From Pseudomonas taiwanensis DSM 21245 (GTDB lineage: Bacteria > Pseudomonadota > Gammaproteobacteria > Pseudomonadales > Pseudomonadaceae), in assembly GCF_000425785.1 (NCBI RefSeq), contig NZ_AUEC01000013.1, positions 1 through 64,000 on the forward strand: 64,000 nt of DNA, read 5' to 3'. Made by a program: the position numbers and the translations under genes. The notes under the pieces are model-generated. The model was not told where the DNA came from. It was given only the letters and a program-made list of their open reading frames with translations, and ran no database searches. Positions 1-9,637 of this stretch are shown here, one piece after another (the first letter of the stretch is position 1; every line of letters begins with the position of its first letter).

Positions 1-58
1 GTCGCATCATGGTCGGCGAGCTCCAGAAAGAAATCGGGAGCACAGCATCGGGGATCAG

Positions 59-95
59 GTAAGCGCTTTGAATGTGGGGTTCATGGAGCGCTTAC
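59..95 (+). terminator. Possible hairpin after truncated upstream frame
   Basis: A perfect 9-bp inverted repeat (GTAAGCGCT at 59-67, AGCGCTTAC at 87-95) with a 19-base loop overlaps the TAA stop of the frame that runs in from the window edge. It is followed by an A/T-rich but not T-only stretch, so it is at best a weak intrinsic terminator. Confidence 0.3.
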
Positions 96-684
96 GATAT
101 TAATACTCCCAGTTAACAAAAAACCACTCAGCGTGATGGATCCACTCACAGCAACGGGCGAGTCAAGACACACACAAAACAATTAAAAATAATAGAATCT
201 ACCAAAATGGACCTCATTGAGCCATCTGCGACCGCGTCTATTCAGAATAATTAACTCCCAACAACATCAGAGAAGCATCCCTTCCAGCGGAGAGAGCGCA
301 CAAGCAGGTGTGGCAAGAGTCGACCTTAATATAAAAAGAACTGCAACCACATCCGAATTGATCGAACTTGTTCTGCATACCACACAAGACTCACAACTCG
401 GAATAGTCCTGGACGGAGAAAATGGAAAGCGCGCTTCCAGTTAATATCCGACCTTGAAAGCAGACCGCGATAATATCGTAGCAATCAACAAATTGGACTT
501 CACCAATGGCGCAGAGCTTGAAAATAGTATTTCACAACTAACGCTTCGCCTCTATACAAAGCCCAACACAAAACCCTTTATAACTACAATTAAAGAAGCC
601 TCTATCATCCGCAATAATTTAAATTTAGAGTCATTCCTCAAGCAAAATCAGGACGCGCACTTTCCCCAACAATAACAGCAAGAA

Positions 685-707
685 GCCACTACCCTACAGG
701 TAGTGGC
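685..707 (-). terminator. Hairpin downstream of wbpM
   Basis: A perfect 9-bp stem (GCCACTACC / GGTAGTGGC) with a 5-base loop lies 52 bases beyond the wbpM stop. On the minus strand it is followed by a T-rich run (TTCTTGCTGTTATTG). It is the likely transcription end of the whole O-antigen operon. Confidence 0.6.
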
Positions 708-758
708 CACTTATTCTCTCCCTCGCCATAAATCCCCATGAGTTATGCGCACAATCCT

Positions 759-2750
759 CTAACTCTCAATTCGACGCTTCTGATACACCCAATCCACAAT
801 ATCCCCATCAGGGTTATAGCCGCTTACTGTTTCTCGCAATATTTGCCTGACGCGACTGAAGTCTTCACACTCCAGTGCATTGAGCAAGCTGCCAAGTTTT
901 ACCTTAAGTAAATCCCAGGTCAAAAAGTCTTCATCCGCACTCATGATCATAGGATGTAGTGTCGCAACGACATTATCACCAATGAGAAGTTCTTCATAAA
1001 GCTTCTCGCCTGGACGAAGCCCCGTGTATTCAATTGCAATATCACCATGGGGATTCTTCTCCGATTTGATGCTCAAGCCAGACAAATGAACCATCTTCTC
1101 GGCAAGCTTGGCAATCATCACTGGCTCCCCCATATCGAGAACAAAAACGTCCCCACCCTGCCCCATAGAGCCTGCCTGAATGACTAACTGTGCAGCCTCA
1201 GGAATAGTCATAAAGTACCGCGTAATCTTTGGATGCGTTACGGTGAGCGGCCCACCTGCTTTAATCTGTTTATGGAAAAGTGGAATTACAGATCCTGAAG
1301 AACCTAGAACATTACCAAATCTCACCATTGTAAAGCGCGTCTTATTGACACTTGCCACATTAGCTGCGTCACCATACAGCACTGGCGCAACCTCACGACT
1401 CAACGCTTGCAAAACCAGTTCAGACAATCGCTTGGTACTGCCCATAACATTTGTGGGCCTTACAGCTTTGTCTGTAGAGATAAGAACGAAGTTCTCAACA
1501 CTCGCCTGCAACGAGGCCTGCGCGGTGCAAAGAGTACCTATTACGTTGTTTAAAATACCTTCTGCAATATTATGCTCCACCATAGGGACATGCTTATACG
1601 CAGCAGCATGATAAACCGTATTAACTCGCCACATGCACATCAATTCATATAGCTGTTTTTGGTTACGCACCGACCCTAGGAATGGTAGTACTCGGACCGG
1701 CAACGCCTCACGTACAACTCTCTGCTCAAGTTCACCCAAGATGCTATACAAATTAAATTCACTATGCTCAAACAGAAGCAAAGTGGTTGGTTGTAGAGTC
1801 AGTATCTGCCGGCAGAGTTCCGAACCAATTGAGCCTCCAGCACCGGTAACCATCACCACTTGCCCAGTGATACAACGAGCTAATAAATCATCCTGTGCAG
1901 GCACGGCATCCCGGCCCAGCAGATCAGCAATATCAACTTCCTGAATATCATCCACTTTGACACGACCGCTCGCCAAGTCCATGAAACCAGGGACGCTTCG
2001 CACATGCAGAGGGAAGTTTTCAAGATAACTCAGCACTTCTCTGCGCCTAGCACGGCTGGCAGATGGTATTGCCAGCAAAATCTCTTCGACCTCAGTCATG
2101 TCTATTAACCGCTGAATGTCGCTGCCCCGGTAAACCTGCAGACCAGAAATGACTCTTCCCTCTAAACCTTCATCATCATCGATGAAGGCCACCGGTTGCA
2201 TCGCCCGCCCCATGCGCAAAGCTACTGCTAATTGATTACCCGCGGCACCGGCGCCATAAATTGCGACTTTCGGTAGCCCATTATCTCGATTAGTGAAAGG
2301 CACATGCTGGGTAGTCGCGAACCAATCCCCTAGGAAGTACTGGCGCATAACCAAACGAAGCCCTCCAAGCAGGATCAGGCTCAGCCACCAGTAGTTAAAG
2401 ATGATGGAGCGCGGCACCACAATTTTATGATTGCTGTACCAATAAACGATCAAGGACAGGATGAGCGCAGACAAGCTCACTGCTTTGAAGATCACAATTA
2501 ATGCATCGTTACCAAAGTAACGCATCACGGCGCGATACATACCGAAACGGATGAAAATGGGAATGGCAACCACAGGGGCAGCCGCGAACAACCATAGGTG
2601 ACTCAAGACCGGGCTCATTTCTTCAATGCCAAGCCGAACGACAAAGGCCATCCACATTGCAAACCAGACCAAGACAACGTCGGTAATTACCTGTATCGCC
2701 CTTTTGTAGCGGCGCGGTAATGACAACATCCGTGATCTCAAATTATCCAT
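759..2750 (-). CDS. wbpM: UDP-N-acetylglucosamine 4,6-dehydratase WbpM
   Basis: Membrane-bound nucleotide-sugar C4,6-dehydratase that begins UDP-D-FucNAc/QuiNAc synthesis for the O-antigen. From the ATG at 2750 the protein has 663 aa, close to P. aeruginosa WbpM (about 665); a GTG 18 bases upstream is possible but less likely. Visible parts: about four N-terminal membrane helices (residues 15-130), a first Rossmann-like region (AIYGAGAAGNQ), then the catalytic SDR domain with TGAGGSIGSE near residue 305 and STDKAVRPTNVMGSTKR, where Met replaces the usual catalytic Tyr before Lys, as in the WbpM/FlaA1 family. It is the last gene of the operon. In PAO1 an IS element sits between wbpL and wbpM; here the gap is only 98 bp. 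Confidence 0.95.
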   Translation of the reverse strand: MDNLRSRMLSLPRRYKRAIQVITDVVLVWFAMWMAFVVRLGIEEMSPVLSHLWLFAAAPVVAIPIFIRFGMYRAVMRYFGNDALIVIFKAVSLSALILSLIVYWYSNHKIVVPRSIIFNYWWLSLILLGGLRLVMRQYFLGDWFATTQHVPFTNRDNGLPKVAIYGAGAAGNQLAVALRMGRAMQPVAFIDDDEGLEGRVISGLQVYRGSDIQRLIDMTEVEEILLAIPSASRARRREVLSYLENFPLHVRSVPGFMDLASGRVKVDDIQEVDIADLLGRDAVPAQDDLLARCITGQVVMVTGAGGSIGSELCRQILTLQPTTLLLFEHSEFNLYSILGELEQRVVREALPVRVLPFLGSVRNQKQLYELMCMWRVNTVYHAAAYKHVPMVEHNIAEGILNNVIGTLCTAQASLQASVENFVLISTDKAVRPTNVMGSTKRLSELVLQALSREVAPVLYGDAANVASVNKTRFTMVRFGNVLGSSGSVIPLFHKQIKAGGPLTVTHPKITRYFMTIPEAAQLVIQAGSMGQGGDVFVLDMGEPVMIAKLAEKMVHLSGLSIKSEKNPHGDIAIEYTGLRPGEKLYEELLIGDNVVATLHPMIMSADEDFLTWDLLKVKLGSLLNALECEDFSRVRQILRETVSGYNPDGDIVDWVYQKRRIES

Positions 2751-2848
2751 CGTCCGACTCAACCTCACCTAAACAATCATGCCAGCGCGGCAATATTGCC
2801 AGCGGCCTTTCGCAGTCATCCTACAGCAAACGCCTTACCCAGTCAGAG

Positions 2849-3868
2849 TCAGGTTTTTTCCAGAGCGCCTGCTTTATACCCAACTGCAAGCATGCAAAGC
2901 GGCACATATGCCAACAAGGTACCTAGGAAACCATCCACCCAGCCCAAGGCAACCACCACTGCTAACGGCAGCAACCATAAGGTGTTGATAGCCAACACAC
3001 CGAGTGTGACAGGCAGATGTCGGCCGTATCGTCGAGAGGCGAACTGATAACCGTGACTGCGATGTGCCTCATAGACTTTTTCGCCCCTGACCATGCGACG
3101 TATCAGGGTGTACGTCGCGTCTACAACGAAGACACCCAGTAGAATCAACCATGACCAAAGAAGAGCTGGGGCTGCCCACCCAGCCTGTATCGACAACGCG
3201 GCAATAGTGACTCCCAGGAATCCACTTCCCGCATCGCCCATAAATATTTTGGCTGGAGGAAAGTTCCAGATAAGAAACCCTGCCGTCGCAAAAGCGAGCA
3301 GCAGCGGAGGGCCAATTAGCTCCCCATTCCCTGTGAGGTAGTAGATCAAGGCCCCACCAGCACATACTCCTATCGCCTCGACACTGGCGATACCATCGAT
3401 ACCATCCATAAAGTTATAGAGATTAAGCATCCATACCAAATAAAACATTGCAAGCAGGTGGCCCGCCCAGCTCATATCGAAAACATGACCAGAAACCACC
3501 ATGGGAGGTAAACCGCCGCCCCAGATTAGTATCCATATGGCAGCAAAGAAATGGCCCAGAAGACGCCAACGTGCAGCGATATGACCGTGATCGTCGAGAA
3601 AACCCAGCAAGGCAATACCGGCGCCGGCCCCTAGGATTGCCCAACCCCAGTCGCTGTCGACTCGATCAGCCACCACCATCCACAACAATCCAGTCAGAAA
3701 CGCCACCACAATGGCAACACCTCCCCCCCTAGGCGTCGGCTGACTATGAGAACTGCGGGCGTTGGGCACGTCCATCAGTTTTTTCGCCAAAGCGTACCGC
3801 TTTAACGCCCATGTTGCGAAATAGGAGAGCAGCAAGACCACCAAGCAGGCAATCAACCAAATCTTCAT
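2849..3868 (-). CDS. wbpL: Initiating glycosyl-1-phosphate transferase WbpL
   Basis: Polyprenyl-phosphate N-acetylhexosamine-1-phosphate transferase of the MraY/WecA family, 339 aa, with about ten membrane helices. It transfers the first sugar phosphate (FucNAc-1-P or GlcNAc-1-P in P. aeruginosa) to undecaprenyl phosphate and so starts O-unit assembly. Family motifs seen: NLYNFMDGIDGIAS near residue 150, FMGDAGSGFLG near 210, and the HRSHGYQ loop near 270. The arginine-rich SSHSQPTPRGGG segment near residue 40 is also typical. ATG at 3868. It lies between wbpK and wbpM, as in the PAO1 O5 cluster. Confidence 0.93.
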   Translation of the reverse strand: MKIWLIACLVVLLLSYFATWALKRYALAKKLMDVPNARSSHSQPTPRGGGVAIVVAFLTGLLWMVVADRVDSDWGWAILGAGAGIALLGFLDDHGHIAARWRLLGHFFAAIWILIWGGGLPPMVVSGHVFDMSWAGHLLAMFYLVWMLNLYNFMDGIDGIASVEAIGVCAGGALIYYLTGNGELIGPPLLLAFATAGFLIWNFPPAKIFMGDAGSGFLGVTIAALSIQAGWAAPALLWSWLILLGVFVVDATYTLIRRMVRGEKVYEAHRSHGYQFASRRYGRHLPVTLGVLAINTLWLLPLAVVVALGWVDGFLGTLLAYVPLCMLAVGYKAGALEKT

Positions 3869-3923
3869 GTGAACGGCAACCTTAATTTGAATACGGTACG
3901 GACCTTATGCCTGTGACGAATTA

Positions 3924-4880
3924 TTAGCGATTTTTTCGAAGAAACCTGAAATCCCGCCCCGCCTTCTCCAGCCCGCTCCGAGTAGACTCTTCTGGAGACC
4001 ACCCAAGTAAACGTCGAGCCTTAGCTGCGTCAACCTGCAGAGATCCGCACAGCTGCTCATACAACGAAGACTTGCCAAGCGCTGCCAGTCCCAGCCTCAG
4101 AAAAGATACCGGAAAAGGCACCACGGAAAATCGTTTCCCCATCCCTTCCGCCATAGATCTAACCATCTCAGGCGTCGATACATCCTGCCCGTCGGCAACG
4201 AGAAACAACTCGCCCGCAGCCGCAGGATGCTCGATACACAACTTCAGAAATGACAGAACATTCTGCAGCGAAACGAGACTACGCGCATTGTGAACACTAG
4301 CCAGTGGTAACGGCATACCATTAGAAACAAGTGTCAATAGTCGCGAAAAATTGCCAGGAGCATTTGCTGCATAGATCAGCGGAGGACGGACTATCACTAG
4401 CTCCATCGATTCACCCTTCAGTAAGGCATGAAGCTCACGCTCCGCCTCAAGTTTCGACACCGCATAATCGGCATGTGGCTTCGGCGGTGAGCTTTCCGTG
4501 AAGGGCCTACCCTGCGTACTATTTCCATTCACCCCGATAGAGCTGATGAATACGAAACGTTTCACACCAGCATTTAACGCACGCCTGGCCAAACGTATTG
4601 TCGCATCTCGATTAGCTTCACGGAACGCTGTCAGTGGTTCTTCCGCCCTCTCGTCCAAAACATGGGCACGACCGGCAAGATGAATGACGCACTCGACAAG
4701 CGGGAAGTGATCGATAAACGCACCAGTATCCACAAGATCAGTTTCGAGGTATGTGACCAAAGGAATTTTTTCAACCACCTTCCTTACTACACCCACCACT
4801 GAATAACCCGCTTGTACAAGCTCGCGGCATAGCGCGGCACCAACAAAGCCGGACGCACCAGTTACCATCACAGTCTTCAT
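3924..4880 (-). CDS. wbpK: NAD-dependent epimerase/reductase WbpK
   Basis: Extended SDR-type nucleotide-sugar enzyme of 318 aa. The N-terminus has TGASGFVGAALC for NAD(P) binding; FISSIGVNG near residue 113 and YAVSK (catalytic Tyr and Lys) near 140 follow. In P. aeruginosa, WbpK/WbpV reduce the 4-keto product of WbpM to UDP-D-FucNAc or UDP-QuiNAc; the same role is inferred from the wbpM-wbpL-wbpK neighbourhood. The start overlaps the wbpJ stop by 4 bases (ATGA). Stereospecificity cannot be read from the sequence. Confidence 0.85.
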   Translation of the reverse strand: MKTVMVTGASGFVGAALCRELVQAGYSVVGVVRKVVEKIPLVTYLETDLVDTGAFIDHFPLVECVIHLAGRAHVLDERAEEPLTAFREANRDATIRLARRALNAGVKRFVFISSIGVNGNSTQGRPFTESSPPKPHADYAVSKLEAERELHALLKGESMELVIVRPPLIYAANAPGNFSRLLTLVSNGMPLPLASVHNARSLVSLQNVLSFLKLCIEHPAAAGELFLVADGQDVSTPEMVRSMAEGMGKRFSVVPFPVSFLRLGLAALGKSSLYEQLCGSLQVDAAKARRLLGWSPEESTRSGLEKAGRDFRFLRKNR

Positions 4881-6118
4881 AGTGAGCGCCCGCTCAAAAT
4901 TCGATTCAGCAGTTTCTGCGCCAATTGCTCATAGGTGTAATGCGCAAGCACTGCATCGTGACCATTACCCCCCATCTCCAGACGCTGGCCTTCACTCAAA
5001 CTCGCAAGGCTGGAGATTGCCTCCGCGATATCTTTGGCCGAGTCCGGATCCGTTGAAACTCCACATCGATAGTCTCCAACAGGATCGTTTCCGGCCCGAC
5101 AAGCGAAGATGACTGGCAACCCCACTAACATATAGTCCCAAAGCTTATTAGGGCTTACGCCGAATCGGAAGATGGGTTCGGACTTTAAGGAAATATAACC
5201 GGCGGAAGCAAATTTGAGAGCGGCCATGACCGCCTCCTTGGGCTGTTGGTCAAAAAAATCGACCAAGCCGCTGGCCTCCTCTTTTGCAATAGCTTTAAGC
5301 TGTTCCTTCTTCTCTCCTTTGCCCACAAGAATCAGCCGAACATTGGCTTCAGCAAGCTTAAGGAAGTTCGCAGAACGAACCAGCCCCTCCAGTGCGTTTG
5401 GTTCACCGTGAGCCCCAGCATAGATGACGACGAAGACGCCCTGTTCACGCAGCGTCTTCACATGCTTAAGCAACGGGCTGTCAACCACTTCAACTCCAGG
5501 TTGGCTGTCGCTAATGTCGACACCATTTGGTATCCACAGGAATTTACCGGCGTCGAGCCCTTTTTCTGCCATATGCTCTTCAGCACATGGCAGGAGACTG
5601 ACCACCTTGTCTGACCGGGCGTAAGCGAAGCGCTCAATCCAACCTGTTATCCGCACCAATGGATTGGTCGCGCTGAGGCCGCCCAACTCAATCAGACTCA
5701 AGGGCCAGATGTCACGCACCTCAAAAATGAAATTCGCATTCAATAGGCGGGCCGCTAACCAGCAACTGACCACGCCAAAAGGGTGGGGTGAGGAATAGAT
5801 AATTGCATCAGGACGGCCTCGCTTAAACGCCTGAAATATGCAGAACGGCATCAAGATCAGTGAGAATATGAGCATAGAGAGCATGCGCCCCATGCCATTT
5901 CCCTGATATCGAAGAGTCGGCACAAAAGCATATTCCGCACCATTGACCGTCGAGCTACCGGAACGCTGCTCGTCCGGCTCCAGCAAATGGTGATAACCAG
6001 CCGAAATAATCACCGACCGATGCCCAGATTGATTCCAGAACTTCGAAAAGTAATAGGGCCGCCAATAACGACCAACCCCAGGACCACCTGCGTAAGGATG
6101 CACATACCAGACATTCAT
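4877..6118 (-). CDS. wbpJ: O-antigen glycosyltransferase WbpJ (GT4)
   Basis: 413 aa GT-B-fold glycosyltransferase related to WbuB, the same length as I know for PAO1 WbpJ. The N-terminus WYVHPYAGGPGVGRYWRP is typical of WbuB-like enzymes; the C-terminal donor-binding domain shows WIPNGVD near residue 195 and WDYMLVGLPVIFA near 330. It acts in the cytoplasm or at the inner membrane, adding one sugar to the lipid-linked O-unit. By synteny it should use an acidic ManNAc3NAc-type or FucNAc donor; which one is not visible. It overlaps wbpK by 4 bases. Confidence 0.88.
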   Translation of the reverse strand: MNVWYVHPYAGGPGVGRYWRPYYFSKFWNQSGHRSVIISAGYHHLLEPDEQRSGSSTVNGAEYAFVPTLRYQGNGMGRMLSMLIFSLILMPFCIFQAFKRGRPDAIIYSSPHPFGVVSCWLAARLLNANFIFEVRDIWPLSLIELGGLSATNPLVRITGWIERFAYARSDKVVSLLPCAEEHMAEKGLDAGKFLWIPNGVDISDSQPGVEVVDSPLLKHVKTLREQGVFVVIYAGAHGEPNALEGLVRSANFLKLAEANVRLILVGKGEKKEQLKAIAKEEASGLVDFFDQQPKEAVMAALKFASAGYISLKSEPIFRFGVSPNKLWDYMLVGLPVIFACRAGNDPVGDYRCGVSTDPDSAKDIAEAISSLASLSEGQRLEMGGNGHDAVLAHYTYEQLAQKLLNRILSGRSL

Positions 6119-6158
6119 GAAACTGGATAAACCTTTTCTATGGGCAGAATATCAAGCG

Positions 6159-7223
6159 TCACAGTTTTGCCAAATAATCAGCGATACTTTGGGATGCCTG
6201 CCCACCGCCATACAACTGGCCATCATCCTGAATTGTCTTACCTAGGCTCACACGCACTGAATCAACAATTTTTTCGCGGCTAGCCCCGGCCAGGATGTTG
6301 GCTCCGCAGGAGACCAACTCAACCCATTCAGTCTGGTCACGCATGGTCACGCAAGGCTTGCTAAAGAAGAATGCCTCTTTCTGCACACCGCCGCTGTCAG
6401 TAAGAACCAAGCCACAGCGCTGCAAAAGCCAGATCATTTCCAGATATCCGACAGGGTCGATGATGCGGGCCTCAAGCTTAAGGCCTAAGCGCTCGATAAC
6501 CCCACGCGTACGAGGATGCAGCGGGAGAACAACGCTGCCGATATTTCTATGGATTTCATTCAACGCCTCAACGATCGCGGTCAACCGAGCCGGATCATCC
6601 GTATTCTCAGCACGATGCAATGTAGCAAGAATAAAACCTTGCTCCGGATCCAAGCCGGCAGGCGACGTGGCACGCTGAGCAAAAAACAGCGCACTGTCCT
6701 GCATCACGTCGCCCACTTTGAGGACCTTCACTGGCTTTCTATCGAAACCCTCATTCATGAGGTTGTCAATGGCAACCTGAGTGGGACAAAAAAGAATATC
6801 ACTGACCTGGTCGGTGAGAATTCGGTTGATCTCTTCCGGCATGCGCATGTTGAAGCTACGCAGCCCTGCTTCGATATGCGCTGTAGGGATATTTAGCTTG
6901 GCCGCAGCCAAGGCACCAGCAAGAGTCGAGTTGGTATCACCATACACCATAACTCGATCAGGTTTCTCCTTAAGGACCACGTTCTCGATTTCCATGAGCA
7001 TGCGGCCTGTCATTTGCCCATGGGTGCCGCCATTGATATCCAACTGATAATTTGGCTTTGGAATACCTAATTGATCAAAGAAAATATCCGACATGTTTGC
7101 ATCAAAATGCTGACCGGTATGAACAATGACTTCCGACAAGGTAGGTTGCGTAAGAATCGCTTTGGAGACAACGCTTGCTTTAATGAACTGTGGACGGGCA
7201 CCGATGATGGTCAGGACTTTCAT
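6159..7223 (-). CDS. wbpI: UDP-2,3-diacetamido-glucuronate 2-epimerase WbpI
   Basis: Non-hydrolysing UDP-sugar 2-epimerase, 354 aa from the ATG at 7223 (a GTG at 7235 would add 4 residues). Motifs: IIGARPQFIK at the N-terminus, VYGDTNSTLAGALAA near residue 90, HIEAGLRSF near 115, and LTDSGGVQKEAFF near 275. Related to WecB, but its cluster (wbpA, B, E, D upstream) indicates the WbpI reaction: UDP-GlcNAc3NAcA to UDP-ManNAc3NAcA, the last step to the di-N-acetylated mannuronic acid donor. It begins 8 bases after the wbpH stop. Confidence 0.9.
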   Translation of the reverse strand: MKVLTIIGARPQFIKASVVSKAILTQPTLSEVIVHTGQHFDANMSDIFFDQLGIPKPNYQLDINGGTHGQMTGRMLMEIENVVLKEKPDRVMVYGDTNSTLAGALAAAKLNIPTAHIEAGLRSFNMRMPEEINRILTDQVSDILFCPTQVAIDNLMNEGFDRKPVKVLKVGDVMQDSALFFAQRATSPAGLDPEQGFILATLHRAENTDDPARLTAIVEALNEIHRNIGSVVLPLHPRTRGVIERLGLKLEARIIDPVGYLEMIWLLQRCGLVLTDSGGVQKEAFFFSKPCVTMRDQTEWVELVSCGANILAGASREKIVDSVRVSLGKTIQDDGQLYGGGQASQSIADYLAKL

Positions 7224-7231
7224 TAAAATTC

Positions 7232-8341
7232 TCACTTATTTAGAAAATCGGAATAGAATCGCAGAAGCTTGCGCCCTTCCAGGTCCCAATTATAACGCTC
7301 ATTAACTGCTCGCTGGCCGTTGCGCCCAAAGTCCGCAGCCACATCCGGATTGTTCACTAGATAGTCTATAGCTTCCGCTATCGCCGAAGGGTCAAGCGGA
7401 TCAACGCACAATCCACACTTGCTGCCCTCAATGATTTCCCTCCACAACGGGAAGTCAGATGCAATTACCGGAATCCCGGAGGACATGTATTCGAACATTT
7501 TGTTGGGCTGAGCATCAATATGGTTAGGTAAAGGGTGAAAGGTCACCAATCCGGCGACTGAGGCGCCCAACACTTCACGAACCTCCCCGCGGTCCAATTG
7601 GCCATGCTCATTGACGTCCTTCCAACCAGCAAGTGTTTTGACTTCCCGCTCTACGGTCGGCTCGGAAAAGCTGCCTACTAGGTTCAATCGCGCAGACGAT
7701 TTCAGCTGCTCAAGGCTTTTGACTACCTCGCGAATACCTCGGATGGAAGTAATGCCACCTACGTAGCAGACCTCCGATTTTTTTTTATTCCACGGCACCA
7801 TAGCATCGAGCTCACCCAGCATCGGAAAATTGTTAATATCCAAAACATTATTATTAAGACGCTTAAACTTATCGCGAATATGTGGAGTGGCAGTAAGAAT
7901 GGCATCAAGCTTAGGACAGGCATAACGTTCGTAAAGAGAGAAGAGCGCTGCCACGACTCGCCTTGCCATCGGCTGCAAATAAGGTTTACTCAGCAGTTGC
8001 TTGGGCACGTCTTCATGAGAGTCGAAAATGACCCGTTTACCTAGCTTCTTCAACCTTAGTCCAACAGGAATCAATTCCGGATCGTGGAGATGATAGACAT
8101 CTGCACCGAGCGCTAGAGCCCGACTATAGACGTTGCGGGTTGTTTTGAAGATACGGTTAATTCGGCCGACCAAACGACCAACGTCAATAATGTTCACCCC
8201 ATCTTTGAACTCGTTGCCCTTACCATCGGCAACAACCAGATATACCTCATGCCCTGCATGAGCGAGGGTACTGCATTGCTTTCGGAAAATACGAATATCG
8301 TAACGCGTATGTACCGATGTCAGGTGTGCAACTTTGGCCAT
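7232..8341 (-). CDS. wbpH: O-antigen glycosyltransferase WbpH (GT4)
   Basis: GT-B glycosyltransferase of 369 aa. ATG at 8341 is preferred because GAGG lies about 8 bases upstream; a TTG at 8359 is the alternative. The N-terminus KVAHLTSVHTRYDIRIF is characteristic of this subfamily; the donor-site segment FEYMSSGIPVIASDF with its conserved Glu lies near residue 290. It should add one of the mannuronic-acid-type residues in the trisaccharide repeat. It sits between wbpG and wbpI as in PAO1. Confidence 0.88.
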   Translation of the reverse strand: MAKVAHLTSVHTRYDIRIFRKQCSTLAHAGHEVYLVVADGKGNEFKDGVNIIDVGRLVGRINRIFKTTRNVYSRALALGADVYHLHDPELIPVGLRLKKLGKRVIFDSHEDVPKQLLSKPYLQPMARRVVAALFSLYERYACPKLDAILTATPHIRDKFKRLNNNVLDINNFPMLGELDAMVPWNKKKSEVCYVGGITSIRGIREVVKSLEQLKSSARLNLVGSFSEPTVEREVKTLAGWKDVNEHGQLDRGEVREVLGASVAGLVTFHPLPNHIDAQPNKMFEYMSSGIPVIASDFPLWREIIEGSKCGLCVDPLDPSAIAEAIDYLVNNPDVAADFGRNGQRAVNERYNWDLEGRKLLRFYSDFLNK

Positions 8342-8355
8342 GGTCGTAGCCTCAC

Positions 8356-9489
8356 TCAAGAATAGACATTAATGCGGCGACCCAGCAACCGCTGAACCAT
8401 AACTTGAAGCTTCTTAGCAAATTGCTGCCTGGAGTCCCAATTGGAAAAATCGGAGTAATCATGAATCGGAGCAGCCATCAATGCATCGAACTGCGCCTGG
8501 GTAATCCTCATCTTCTTGCAGAAGTACGCAATATCCAGTTGCAATTCAGCAGTGTCATATAGGGGCTCCGCAAGCTTTTGCTGAGCCTGCTCACGCGTCA
8601 TTTGACCAGAAAGAATCATACTGGAATAATGTAACTTGCGCTTGTCATAGCCAAACTTCTCAGGCAAATAGTAATTCTGAAAAAGTTTGGTAAAAATGGA
8701 CTCACCATGCTTGCGCGCATAAGAACGATAGCCAATAGTTTCCTGCAAATATGCTTCAGCCTGCGCCTTGTCATAGTTCATGTAATTCAACGGACGGACC
8801 GTTCTCATCCCCTTTACAAAAGGATACCAGAAATAGTACTCAAGAAAGCTGATGGTCTTGTAATCTCGCAGAGGGCGCTCACCATATTTCTTATGGATGG
8901 CCCTAAGATTGATAGCATCCATGGCGCTACCGTGCCAAGTATCCGGAAACACTGCTTCTGTCGCTAGATTTCCGCCACTTAGAATATACTTGATTTTATT
9001 TTTTACAGCAAAGTGATACATACTAGCGAAAAAAGCATGATCCTGTGGAACATCTTGGTTAGCCACTGCTGCCTTCATGTAGGCTAACTGTAAGTCGCGG
9101 ACTTCCTCCCAGTTCATCACATGGGTATGCAGGTCGTACCCACAGTGCTTGATGATTTTCTCGATATTACTCACAGCAAGCTCGCTGTTCCAGCCAGCAT
9201 CGACGTGCACCACCAGCGGTCGCAATCCGAGATCCTTGACTTTCACAGCCAAGTAAGAGCTGTCTACTCCGCCGCTCAGACCAATAATGCAGTCGTAATC
9301 CTTACCCGCACCGTCTTTCTTGATCTGATCGACAATTTTTTGCAGGCGCTGCTCGCCACTGCTGTCGGAAAACAACTGCAAAGACTGCACATTGTCAAAC
9401 TTGTGGCAGTGATTGCACACTCCCGCCTCATCGAACACAATTTCAGAGTCAGATGTATCCATGACACAGCGCGAACATACCTTCACCAC
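8356..9489 (-). CDS. wbpG: N-acetyl sugar amidotransferase WbpG
   Basis: 377 aa ATP-pyrophosphatase-type amidotransferase. It carries an N-terminal zinc-finger-like pair (CSRC at 5-8, CNHC at 26-29) and a PP-loop LSGGVDSSYLA near residue 70. In P. aeruginosa WbpG works with HisH2 (glutaminase) and HisF2 (ammonia channel) to turn the 3-acetamido group of UDP-ManNAc3NAcA into an acetamidino group. All three partners are present here, next to each other. About 150 bases separate its start from hisF2; I see nothing specific in that gap. Confidence 0.93.
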   Translation of the reverse strand: MVKVCSRCVMDTSDSEIVFDEAGVCNHCHKFDNVQSLQLFSDSSGEQRLQKIVDQIKKDGAGKDYDCIIGLSGGVDSSYLAVKVKDLGLRPLVVHVDAGWNSELAVSNIEKIIKHCGYDLHTHVMNWEEVRDLQLAYMKAAVANQDVPQDHAFFASMYHFAVKNKIKYILSGGNLATEAVFPDTWHGSAMDAINLRAIHKKYGERPLRDYKTISFLEYYFWYPFVKGMRTVRPLNYMNYDKAQAEAYLQETIGYRSYARKHGESIFTKLFQNYYLPEKFGYDKRKLHYSSMILSGQMTREQAQQKLAEPLYDTAELQLDIAYFCKKMRITQAQFDALMAAPIHDYSDFSNWDSRQQFAKKLQVMVQRLLGRRINVYS

Positions 9490-9637
9490 TACAACCTCCT
9501 GAAAACGTCACTTCGACCCCACCCAATCAAAATGGGCTGCAGGTCAGCATATTTTACAAGTATTAGCACTGGACATACTGTAGCGTTCGAAAGCAACAAT
9601 ACCGACCCGCTGCACTAATAAATGATCCCGATTGTTT

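Larger units (their letters stand above)
1..758. other. AT-rich gene-poor segment downstream of wbpM
   Basis: This stretch is clearly richer in A and T than the rest of the window. I recognise no gene in it. A plus-strand reading frame open from the window edge ends in TAA at 60-62 and could be the last codons of a gene lying outside the window. Two further plus-strand frames (217-444 and 454-675, both needing TTG starts) resemble no family I know; a short ATG frame at 207 stops after 15 codons. They may be remnants of a decayed gene or chance ORFs. Low base composition and loss of coding sense fit an eroded flank of the O-antigen locus, but this is inference. Confidence 0.4.

Noticed and set aside
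6159..7223. WecB (UDP-GlcNAc 2-epimerase for common antigen)
   Set aside because: Family is the same, but IIGARPQFIK N-terminus and wbpA/B/D/E context favour WbpI.
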